This document shows positions 7,166-14,075 of a stretch of DNA of 32,849 bases, in pieces. The notes beneath the pieces are model-generated. The model made no database searches and had not been told where the DNA came from. It saw only the letters and a program-made list of their open reading frames with translations. The position numbers and the translations under genes are program-made. The stretch lies in contig JABUUT010000008.1 in NCBI GenBank assembly GCA_021443045.1, forward strand, positions 27,767 to 60,615. The letters run 5' to 3'. Within the stretch, counting starts at the first letter, position 1. Each line of letters begins with the position of its first letter. The DNA is from Fibrobacteraceae bacterium. GTDB taxonomy: Bacteria > Fibrobacterota > Fibrobacteria > Fibrobacterales > Fibrobacteraceae.

Positions 7166-9346
7166 ATGAATATAGCTAAAGCACTTCTATTATCTTCCCT
7201 GCTTGCATTTGGCGTGACCAGCGCCCTTGCAGATGCAGCGTCGGCAAAACCGCTCCGCGTGGGTCCAGTTCAGATCCATGGTGCCTTAGGCACTTCTGGT
7301 GGAAAAATCATTGGCCAAAAAAGCAACCGGCAGGTAATGCTTCGTGGTATGAGCCTTTTTTGGTCTGATGCCACCGGCATTCAATACTATAACCCCAATG
7401 TAATTGCATGGGCCGCCAATAGCCTTGGTATTGACGTATTCCGCTTTGCCATGGGTATTGAATATTACGATAGCAATGGAGGAACTTCCAATAAGCTAGA
7501 CGCCAACTACTCCTACAAGGGTAACCCATCCATGTACATGAACAAGTTGGACCAAATGGTTGAAGCCGCCATTGAAAACGACATCTACATTATCGTGGAC
7601 TGGCACAGCCACCGTGCAGAAAACGAAAAGTCTTTGGCTCAAGACTTTTTTAAGACCGTAGCCCAAAAGTACGCCAAAGTTCCTAATGTTATTTTTGAAG
7701 TGTACAACGAACCGGTGAACACAGGGTGGTCTACCATTGTGGACTATGCCAACAGCGTTATTTCGGGCATTCGGGCCCACTCCCAAAATTTGGCCTTGGT
7801 GGGCACCCCCAACTGGTCTCAGCTCACTAACGTAGGCGGAGTTTCGGGCACTAACGTTGGATATGTTTTCCACTTTTATGCTGCCACCCACTCCCTAGGT
7901 TCCTTCCAGAGCCGAATTACCAGTGCCATTAACGGTGGAAACGCCGTGTTCATTACAGAATGGGGTACCACCAATGCAGACGGTGATGGCGAACCCTCCG
8001 CCAACAACACCAGCCAGTGGACTTCGTTTATGGACCAGAACAACATTTCAAACTGCAACTGGAGTTTGCGCAACCAAACCAGTTCCATTGATGGTGCTTC
8101 TGAAAAATCGGCCCTGCTGGCTGGAAGCAACACCTTGACAACCCAAAGTGATTTGGAATCGGCTTCATATACTACCTCGGGCAACATTGTAAAAAGCTAC
8201 CTTACCGGCAAAAAGAGAAACTGGGCGGACTCCCTGATTGCAGGAAAAACCTCCGGTTCTTGCCATTTTGCAACACAGTCCGTAAAAGAAACTGCAGGTA
8301 CGGTTACTCTTAAGTCTGGATGCACCTACACTTCTAGCGATGAATCTGTTGTTACAGGAAGCGGTGCAGTAAAAAGTGCTGGCTTTGCCATTCTTACCGG
8401 CAACGACAACTCCCAGTCCATTGTACTTGTTACCAAGGAACCAAAGCAGACCATAGCTAAATTTGCCTCCACAATTTGCCGTTACAGTGGTTCTTGTGGC
8501 AACGGCTGGATGCTCTACGATTTAACCAATTCCGGCAAGCTGGAAACCTTGATTTCAGCTTCTGGTGAAACAGCCGAAGGAAGTAAGGTTACATTCAAGT
8601 CTTTAAACACAGACATTGTAGATTACAAAAAAGCCGTTTGCAACAATTCCTCCAAGTGCTACGGCGACACAAAGGGTGCCAGCGTACACATGCTGGAATT
8701 CAAAACCTTTGGGGACGCTAAAATTGTGGCAACAGCCCCAGCAACCACAGGTTTCCAAGCCATGAACGATACCATTGTGGTGACCTACGGAAAGGGATTA
8801 AACAAGTTCCACTCCAAGGTTAAATTTGGGGATGCCGTAATTCCTCTGGGTGGCTCTAGCGTAGACAACTTCTTCTGCGACACTCTGCTCTACGAACACG
8901 CTAAAGTAAGCTACACCTTTGATGGAGAAGCCACTTCTATCTATGCTTCCCGCAGCGGTAATATTTTGAAGGCCGCCAACAAGAACGCCATTGTAATGGT
9001 CACTGCAAGTTCTCCTGAAACATCCAAGTACGAAGCCTTTAACAAAACCGTTCGCATTGTAATTGGTGATAGCACCAAGGCCGAAAACGTGGCTATTCCA
9101 GTATCCAAGCCTTTGATTCCGTTCCGCGCCGAGGTACAGAACCAGGGACTAATGCTTCAAGTAGATAAGGCTGGCCTTGTAAGCTGGAGCATCCGAGGAA
9201 TCAATGGTGTTACCTACATGGAAAACAGTCAGGTTTACCAAAGCGGTTCACACTGGATTTCTTTGGATAAGATTCCTGCAGGGTTCTACATTATGAACGT
9301 AAAGCAGGGTTCCAAATCTTACAACTTCAAGTGGAATAAACAGTAG
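7166..9346 (+). CDS. GH5 endoglucanase with Ig-like modules and sorting domain
   Basis: A 726-residue protein with a signal peptide (about residues 1-22). The GH5 (subfamily 2-like) barrel covers about 35-350: LRGMSLFWSD at the start, FEVYNEP with putative acid/base Glu182, VFHFYAATH, and VFITEWGT with putative nucleophile Glu265. Residues 350-640 look like three degenerate Big2-type Ig-like modules; the TYTSSDESVVTGSGAVKS unit is typical, and two contain Cys pairs. A Por-type sorting domain closes the protein (LDKIPAGFYIMNVKQG). The gene follows the GH8 gene by 73 bases with no terminator between, so co-transcription is plausible, and a terminator follows. It should cleave internal beta-1,4-glucan bonds at the cell surface or outside. 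The architecture matches Fibrobacter-type Cel5 enzymes, but I do not assign a specific gene name. Confidence 0.9.
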   Translation: MNIAKALLLSSLLAFGVTSALADAASAKPLRVGPVQIHGALGTSGGKIIGQKSNRQVMLRGMSLFWSDATGIQYYNPNVIAWAANSLGIDVFRFAMGIEYYDSNGGTSNKLDANYSYKGNPSMYMNKLDQMVEAAIENDIYIIVDWHSHRAENEKSLAQDFFKTVAQKYAKVPNVIFEVYNEPVNTGWSTIVDYANSVISGIRAHSQNLALVGTPNWSQLTNVGGVSGTNVGYVFHFYAATHSLGSFQSRITSAINGGNAVFITEWGTTNADGDGEPSANNTSQWTSFMDQNNISNCNWSLRNQTSSIDGASEKSALLAGSNTLTTQSDLESASYTTSGNIVKSYLTGKKRNWADSLIAGKTSGSCHFATQSVKETAGTVTLKSGCTYTSSDESVVTGSGAVKSAGFAILTGNDNSQSIVLVTKEPKQTIAKFASTICRYSGSCGNGWMLYDLTNSGKLETLISASGETAEGSKVTFKSLNTDIVDYKKAVCNNSSKCYGDTKGASVHMLEFKTFGDAKIVATAPATTGFQAMNDTIVVTYGKGLNKFHSKVKFGDAVIPLGGSSVDNFFCDTLLYEHAKVSYTFDGEATSIYASRSGNILKAANKNAIVMVTASSPETSKYEAFNKTVRIVIGDSTKAENVAIPVSKPLIPFRAEVQNQGLMLQVDKAGLVSWSIRGINGVTYMENSQVYQSGSHWISLDKIPAGFYIMNVKQGSKSYNFKWNKQ

Positions 9347-9374
9347 CAACTGAGAATTGGCTTGGGCTACTCTC

Positions 9375-9402
9375 ACGACCGGCATTTGTCGGTCGTTTTT
9401 TA
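9375..9402 (+). terminator. Rho-independent terminator after the GH5 gene
   Basis: A stem ACGACCGGC / GTCGGTCGT with loop ATTT (one G-U pair) is followed by TTTTT on the plus strand. It closes the GH8-GH5 unit. Confidence 0.85.
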
Positions 9403-9435
9403 GGTAGGGTGGTTTGTGGTCTGTCACCAAAAAGC

Positions 9436-11142
9436 TTATTCATGCTCCCGAGCCCATAACAAACGATTAAATTCAATGCTACTAGGAACTTCTCTAATTA
9501 GTTTATTCAGAGAATCAGCGCCATACATTTCTAGCAATGTTTTTTCATTACTAAAGAGGTTTACACCAAAACCTAAACGATTTCCCTCTATTTCATAGCC
9601 AAGGGCACTTAAAATGGTTGGATACATATCCATATCCGAAAAATAATGTGTTGAATTTACTGGAACTTTCACGGAATTCAAAAAGATATTTATCCATTTT
9701 CGGTTTGATTTATTTTGGACTAAATGTTTTCCCATAAAATTATGGTCACCAACAATTACAATCGTAGTATTTTCATAAAAATCTTTTTTCTTTAAATAAT
9801 CTATAAAATCAGCCGTTAACGCTGATGTACATTGCACTATAGATTTATATGTTTCCGATTCGTTGGCACCCCAAAAATTATTTTCACAGCGTTCATCATA
9901 CATTCCATCTGGTGTATGCGTATCGATGGTAAATAAAGTCAATGAAAAAGGTTCTTTAATTGTATCTAAAACCGATTTTGTAAAGGAAAAAGTATGTCGA
10001 TCACTAACAGACCGAAAAGCTCTATTTTCTACAATCCTGCGGTCTATTGAATATTCAGTAATAATATTTTCATAATCATAGATTTCATCAATGCCCCTAT
10101 TTTGCAAGAATTGATCAGTGCCAGCAAAACCTATTGATGTGCCAAGAACAATATATTGTCTATAATTTTGTTCATGCAAAAAATCGTATAGACTTTTAAA
10201 ACCCTTATACCCGTTTCTGTACGAATTTCCACTAAAGATTGGAATACCTGCTGTTTTTGCTACATACGCACCAAAAGTAAAACCAGTTCCAAACACATCA
10301 TCACCACCACCAATGGGAGTTCTTTTCTCCCCAAAAGATAAATTTTGTTTTGCCAATAAATTTAGCTCTGGAGTTAAATCAGAAAACGTTGTTTCCATCG
10401 ATTCTAAAAAAATGAGGACTAAATTTCTCCTTGATGTTGGAGGCGTGACTATCACCTTATTCGGGTGAATATATTCTTCTTCAAACAAAATAGAATTTTT
10501 TAATTTATGTTGAGTGTTATAATTTTTATATGTAATTATATACTCACCCACAGGAAGTTTATAAAACAAAAAACATATAGAACATACAAAGTAACAAATT
10601 AAGCCACAATAGCGATAACAATTCTTTCTTAACCCAAGAATTAAAAACAAATAAAACAGCAGTGTAATTTTAAGGGAATCAACAGGAATAAAATCAATAT
10701 ATTTTTTTACATAATAATCAACAAAACCGTCTATTGGCATTTGTAATGTAAATAAAACGGTATTAACATCAGTCAATGGAAATGTTGAAACTACCCATAC
10801 AAGACTTTTTTGAGTTAAAACACAAAGATAAGCAATGAAAAAAAACGCTATACCAGATTTTATATTTACCTTTTGATACGGAAGTTTTCTAAAAAAATAC
10901 ACCAAGGAGGTCGCAACAAAAGCACAACATAAAATCAAATTCCATTCAGGCAAATATCCTGTATTCATAAAAGATGTAGAAATTAAATAGGCAAGGCATT
11001 CTTCTAACACCAATATGTATAAGAGCAAAAGAATTATCCGCCAGCGTTTAGGCATTTTCTCAATACAGATAAATTTAACTTGTTCAGAATCAAATCCAAC
11101 TTTTTTCATCATACAGTAGATTTTTGATTTTATATGATTCAT
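9436..11142 (-). CDS. OpgB/LtaS-type membrane phosphoglycerol transferase-like protein
   Basis: 568 residues. Five predicted membrane helices lie in the first 195 residues (around 33-52, 68-84, 95-118, 156-171, 176-194), followed by a periplasmic alkaline-phosphatase-superfamily domain. Motifs match the phosphoglycerol transferase family: LIFLESMETTF (metal-binding Glu247), GTGFTFGAYVA (candidate nucleophile Thr289), TIDTHTPDG and VIVGDHNFM (Asp466/His467). The TIDTHTPDG block and the Cys after it are especially like E. coli OpgB (MdoB), which moves phosphoglycerol from phosphatidylglycerol to periplasmic glucans; LTA synthases or phosphoethanolamine transferases are alternatives. The ATG at 11142 follows GAGAG; internal Met codons are possible. 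The gene is much richer in A/T than its neighbours and lies between repeat DNA and a foreign terminator, which suggests horizontal acquisition. The acceptor molecule is unknown. Confidence 0.75.
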   Translation of the reverse strand: MNHIKSKIYCMMKKVGFDSEQVKFICIEKMPKRWRIILLLLYILVLEECLAYLISTSFMNTGYLPEWNLILCCAFVATSLVYFFRKLPYQKVNIKSGIAFFFIAYLCVLTQKSLVWVVSTFPLTDVNTVLFTLQMPIDGFVDYYVKKYIDFIPVDSLKITLLFYLFLILGLRKNCYRYCGLICYFVCSICFLFYKLPVGEYIITYKNYNTQHKLKNSILFEEEYIHPNKVIVTPPTSRRNLVLIFLESMETTFSDLTPELNLLAKQNLSFGEKRTPIGGGDDVFGTGFTFGAYVAKTAGIPIFSGNSYRNGYKGFKSLYDFLHEQNYRQYIVLGTSIGFAGTDQFLQNRGIDEIYDYENIITEYSIDRRIVENRAFRSVSDRHTFSFTKSVLDTIKEPFSLTLFTIDTHTPDGMYDERCENNFWGANESETYKSIVQCTSALTADFIDYLKKKDFYENTTIVIVGDHNFMGKHLVQNKSNRKWINIFLNSVKVPVNSTHYFSDMDMYPTILSALGYEIEGNRLGFGVNLFSNEKTLLEMYGADSLNKLIREVPSSIEFNRLLWAREHE

Positions 11143-11302
11143 TTTTTTACTCTCTTAAATGCTGATTTTAGACAAACCAGAGTAGGGCATTTTTGGATAT
11201 GAAACAGCAAAAGCAAACGATGTTGCAATAAAACCAACAAGATTGTTTGATATTCTTATATTTTGTGATGGTACTAAAAAATTGGAACTATTTAGGGATA
11301 AC

Positions 11303-11333
11303 AAAAAAGCCCCTAAAGAAAAGTCTTTAAGGG
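11303..11333 (-). terminator. Minus-direction terminator hairpin in the gene-poor islet
   Basis: TAAAGA/TCTTTA plus CCC/GGG pairs form a hairpin with one mismatch, followed in the minus direction by TTTTTT (AAAAAA at 11303-11308). No convincing gene lies upstream of it, so it may be the relic of a lost gene or the end of a small RNA or read-through transcript. Confidence 0.5.
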
Positions 11334-11574
11334 TAAATTTCGTAATTACCAAAGAATCGTTTATTACGGATAGCTCAAATGAGCAGCCCCCCCGCAAGAT
11401 TCGTGCCAAACGCATAGAAGCCAATGCTGCCGTGGTAAAGGAGGTTAGATAACTAAAATGTAATTGCATATTACTAATATAGATTTTACAAAAAACAAAT
11501 GTCAAATAGCATTCTTCAGGCAAGCATATTCGCATGGACATTCTCTGGTTCCTATCACTTCACTGCGTTTCGTT

Positions 11575-11795
11575 CCAGGATGACGCGGGCTACTGATAAC
11601 CGATAAATGAACACATTTCCTGGATCCTTCAGGGCTACGCCCTTCAGGATGACACCGATTACTGATAACAGACTACTTCCTTTGACCCTAGCTGTCCTTC
11701 GGACAGTTCCGCTTGCAGCTCGGTCATGGACAAGCAAGCTTATCCGCGACTCTCGCCTTGGGGCGTAATCGGTCGCGAAGCTCCTCCAGGATGAC
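11575..11795. repeat. Mosaic of short dispersed repeats (CAGGATGAC and ACTGATAAC units)
   Basis: CCAGGATGAC occurs at 11575-11584 and 11786-11795, and TCAGGATGAC at 11644-11653. The first two in order are each followed, after a short gap, by TACTGATAAC (11591-11600 and 11660-11669). An imperfect palindrome CCTTCAGGGC-TAC-GCCCTTCAGG lies around 11627-11648. GCGAAGCTCC (11775-11784) also occurs at 19-28. GTTATCAGT, the complement of ACTGATAAC, is the core of the 14-base tandem array at 32776. These look like decayed copies of one or more interspersed repeat families. Confidence 0.7.
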
Positions 11796-11814
11796 TCAAT
11801 TCATAATCCACCCC

Positions 11815-11838
11815 TGTGAAAGTCGTTAGACTTTCACA
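11815..11838. other. Perfect 10-bp inverted repeat
   Basis: TGTGAAAGTC-GTTA-GACTTTCACA is a perfect stem with a four-base loop and no following T-run, so it is not a standard terminator. A second perfect palindrome, AAAAATGC-TT-GCATTTTT, follows at 11863-11880. They could be protein-binding sites, repeat ends or parts of a structured RNA. Confidence 0.6.
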
Positions 11839-11930
11839 ACAAATGCGTAGGGCGAATAAAACAAAAATGCTTGCATTTTTACTTTTGAGCCCAGCATTTG
11901 GTACATAGTACAATTCGTGTGATAACAAAA

Positions 11931-11959
11931 AAACACCTTCGCGAGGAAGGTGCTTTTTT
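11931..11959 (-). terminator. Terminator of the six-gene surface operon
   Basis: A 7-bp perfect stem CACCTTC-GCGAG-GAAGGTG is bordered by A-run and T-run, so it works in the minus direction after the GH18-like gene (stop at 11979). Confidence 0.85.
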
Positions 11960-11978
11960 TGTGTGAAAGCCGTTAGAA

Positions 11979-13166
11979 TTACTTTTTCTTCTTTGGCTTG
12001 TAGCTAATTTCTGGACGAAGTTCCAGACCAATGGTCACCAACAGGGAAACGATTGGTTCGTGGTGGTCCTGAGAAATGTCGTACACCGCCACACCGCCAA
12101 AGTCTCCTGATTTAATGTTCTGGGCAACAGACTTTACAGAAGGAATACCCATAAACACGATGGATTCCATGGCACTGACAGCCACTTCAGACTTGGAATC
12201 TTCATCGAAAGACACCTTATAGTCTGGAGTGTCAAAGAGGCTCATCAATTCCTTGTATGGAATGTAACCTTCGTTACCGCTACCGATACCATTGTGGGAA
12301 GATCCCAAGCCGGTGGCACCGGCAAAGGTACGGCCATAGAGGTTAATCACAGGAATCAACTTGGAAGCCTCCACTCCCTTGCCAGTAAGTTTTTCCAGCC
12401 CTTCAGAAATCAGGGTGGCACTTTGGCTTGGTTTAAGTGTAGTTTCTTCTTCGGACATTTGGTCTGGAATAAACACCGTGGCATAATCCAAATCGTTAAT
12501 GACATCGGAAGAATAAGCCTCTAGAGAGCTAAATGGATAAACCGTTGCAGACAAAGTGTACTTGCCAGCAAAAGCAGACTTTAACGCACTGAGCAAAGTA
12601 CCAAAACCATTGCCACCGGCTGCTGCAGGAGCGGCAACTGGTTCAGAGGCAGGCTCTTCGCTTGAAGCCCCTTCTTCAGTAGCACCTTCTTCGAAGTTTG
12701 GTTCTTCTGCAGTGGGAGCTTCTTCAGCAACAGGAGCCGCAGATTCGGCACTTAGATTCTGCCAGTCAATTTCAACGCCAGAACCACCATGCTCATCTAA
12801 CCAAGCAACCACATTGTTTGCAAAGGTCTGTGTCAATTCGGAGTTGGCGGAAATTTCTTGGAACACGCTTTCCATTTCAATGCCACCAATGGTAACCACC
12901 ACCTTAACATTGTGGTTGGCAGCAGAATCCACCAAAGCCTTAAAGTTACCTGCATCATTTTCATCGGCCCAAGCAACGGAGCCATCGGAAGATGGGGTTA
13001 GGGAAACATAGTTGACATGCGTTACAAAATCGTAGCGAATATCCTTAGGATAGAATTGGGAATATTGGCTCCAGTAGGGGTAAAAGCCAACAACCTTATC
13101 AGCGGCTGCCTGAGCACTAATGGCAAAGGAAGCAGCAACAGCAAGAGTAAGAACTTTAATATTCAT
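11979..13166 (-). CDS. GH18-like protein lacking the catalytic glutamate (pseudo-chitinase)
   Basis: 395 residues from ATG 13166, which has a strong GAGGTGG ribosome-binding site; the track start at 13211 overlaps the upstream gene. A signal peptide (about 1-21) precedes a GH18-like barrel: VVGFYPYWSQY, VTHVNYVSLTP, and VKVVVTIGG, the usual third-strand motif. At the fourth strand, where active GH18 enzymes have DGxDxDxE, this protein has SGVEIDWQ, so the catalytic acid is Gln136 and other acidic positions are changed. An acidic Ala/Pro/Glu-rich insert of about 45 residues follows immediately, at the expected mouth of the active site. The C-terminus is basic (YKPKKKK). It is most likely a non-catalytic glycan-binding or structural protein. 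It is the last gene of the operon, 13 bases after the lipoprotein gene. Confidence 0.75.
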   Translation of the reverse strand: MNIKVLTLAVAASFAISAQAAADKVVGFYPYWSQYSQFYPKDIRYDFVTHVNYVSLTPSSDGSVAWADENDAGNFKALVDSAANHNVKVVVTIGGIEMESVFQEISANSELTQTFANNVVAWLDEHGGSGVEIDWQNLSAESAAPVAEEAPTAEEPNFEEGATEEGASSEEPASEPVAAPAAAGGNGFGTLLSALKSAFAGKYTLSATVYPFSSLEAYSSDVINDLDYATVFIPDQMSEEETTLKPSQSATLISEGLEKLTGKGVEASKLIPVINLYGRTFAGATGLGSSHNGIGSGNEGYIPYKELMSLFDTPDYKVSFDEDSKSEVAVSAMESIVFMGIPSVKSVAQNIKSGDFGGVAVYDISQDHHEPIVSLLVTIGLELRPEISYKPKKKK

Positions 13167-13179
13167 AAAACCACCTCGC

Positions 13180-14064
13180 CTAGTCAATTTCTCGGGCATC
13201 GCCATTTTCATCGGCGCAATACAACTTGGTTATGTTAGGATATTCTTCTGTCAAAAGGTTGTTATCCTTTTCGTTATCATCACACTTGCGGTAAGGCCAT
13301 CCATATTCGCGACCATACAAAATGTACTGGTAGCTAATGGCAACAACATCCGGGAGAATGCTGTCCAACCTTGCAATATCGTTATCGGTATCGTAGAAAT
13401 TATAGCGCTTTAACTGAACCTTTTGAAAATCTGTGAACCCTACAATACTGCGAGCAGTGTCACGGGAAAGTGTGTCGCTCTTGACTTTAGTACCCAGGCT
13501 CACAATCTTCAAGGTTTCAGACAAAGTGTAAGAAACTTCCTGAGTTCTTGCCGAGTCTGAATAACCAGCAATGGAAACAGGCTTTTTACCTTCCATGGTC
13601 ACCTTTGGATCGTAGACCGTCAACACACTTGTGTCGGCGGCCGTGGTGTCGCCAGCTATGGAATCCAGCTTCATGGAAATGGTATCTGTTTTAATATTGT
13701 AAGTCACCTTCACCTTGGCGGTATCCGTCGTATCCACAGTCCATACTTTTTCCCAATCCACTTCTCTAAAGCCAGCATACTTTCTGGTAACAAATATTTT
13801 GTGGATTTTTGCAGTATCGGCAAGATACAGGGAATCGTTTAGGTTGATTTCGGCCCTAGACAAGCCCAGAGCCTTGTTGTAGGCACTGACAGAATCCATA
13901 ATTTGCAGAGCAAATAATTCCTGGTGCAACTCTACATATTCGTTGGCATCAAAACGATCTGGAAAGTTTTTTGACAAAGCTTCTTCTTCGCTCACTTCCA
14001 TGGAAGAACAAGCGGCAAGCACAGCTGCGGTCAAAATCATTAAGAATTGATTCATCTTTTTCAT
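13180..14064 (-). CDS. Operon-encoded lipoprotein of unknown function
   Basis: 294 residues with a lipoprotein signal (VLAACSS, Cys19), then a mixed alpha/beta region with no domain I recognise. The middle is rich in Thr/Asp/Ser (VDTTDTAKVKV, AGDTTAADTSV), suggesting an extended or beta-stranded periplasmic or surface region. A second half has repeated beta-type patterns and ends with a Cys-containing, charged tail (PYRKCDDNEKDNN, LYCADENGD). The start has AGAGG seven bases before ATG. Gaps of 11 bases upstream and 13 bases downstream place it firmly in the operon. By position it may be an accessory lipoprotein of the barrel proteins. Confidence 0.75.
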   Translation of the reverse strand: MKKMNQFLMILTAAVLAACSSMEVSEEEALSKNFPDRFDANEYVELHQELFALQIMDSVSAYNKALGLSRAEINLNDSLYLADTAKIHKIFVTRKYAGFREVDWEKVWTVDTTDTAKVKVTYNIKTDTISMKLDSIAGDTTAADTSVLTVYDPKVTMEGKKPVSIAGYSDSARTQEVSYTLSETLKIVSLGTKVKSDTLSRDTARSIVGFTDFQKVQLKRYNFYDTDNDIARLDSILPDVVAISYQYILYGREYGWPYRKCDDNEKDNNLLTEEYPNITKLYCADENGDAREID

Positions 14065-14075
14065 TGCAGCACCTC

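Larger units (their letters stand above)
11143..11933. other. Gene-poor, repeat- and hairpin-rich region
   Basis: These roughly 790 bases lack a credible gene. A 128-residue minus ORF (11155-11541) runs straight through the terminator hairpin at 11303-11333. A 69-residue plus ORF (11243-11452) is the alternative reading of the same DNA, and neither shows a domain I recognise. The rest contains three CCAGGATGAC/TCAGGATGAC copies, two TACTGATAAC copies, and perfect hairpins at 11692-11706, 11815-11838 and 11863-11880. A small RNA or decayed gene cannot be excluded. Confidence 0.6.

Noticed and set aside
11243-11452. 69-residue plus-strand ORF
   Set aside because: Overlaps the opposite-strand ORF and terminator hairpin, lacks a ribosome-binding site; no support on its own.
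11155-11541. 128-residue minus-strand ORF
   Set aside because: It reads through a terminator-like hairpin, has no recognisable domain and no clear ribosome-binding site; kept only as part of the gene-poor region.
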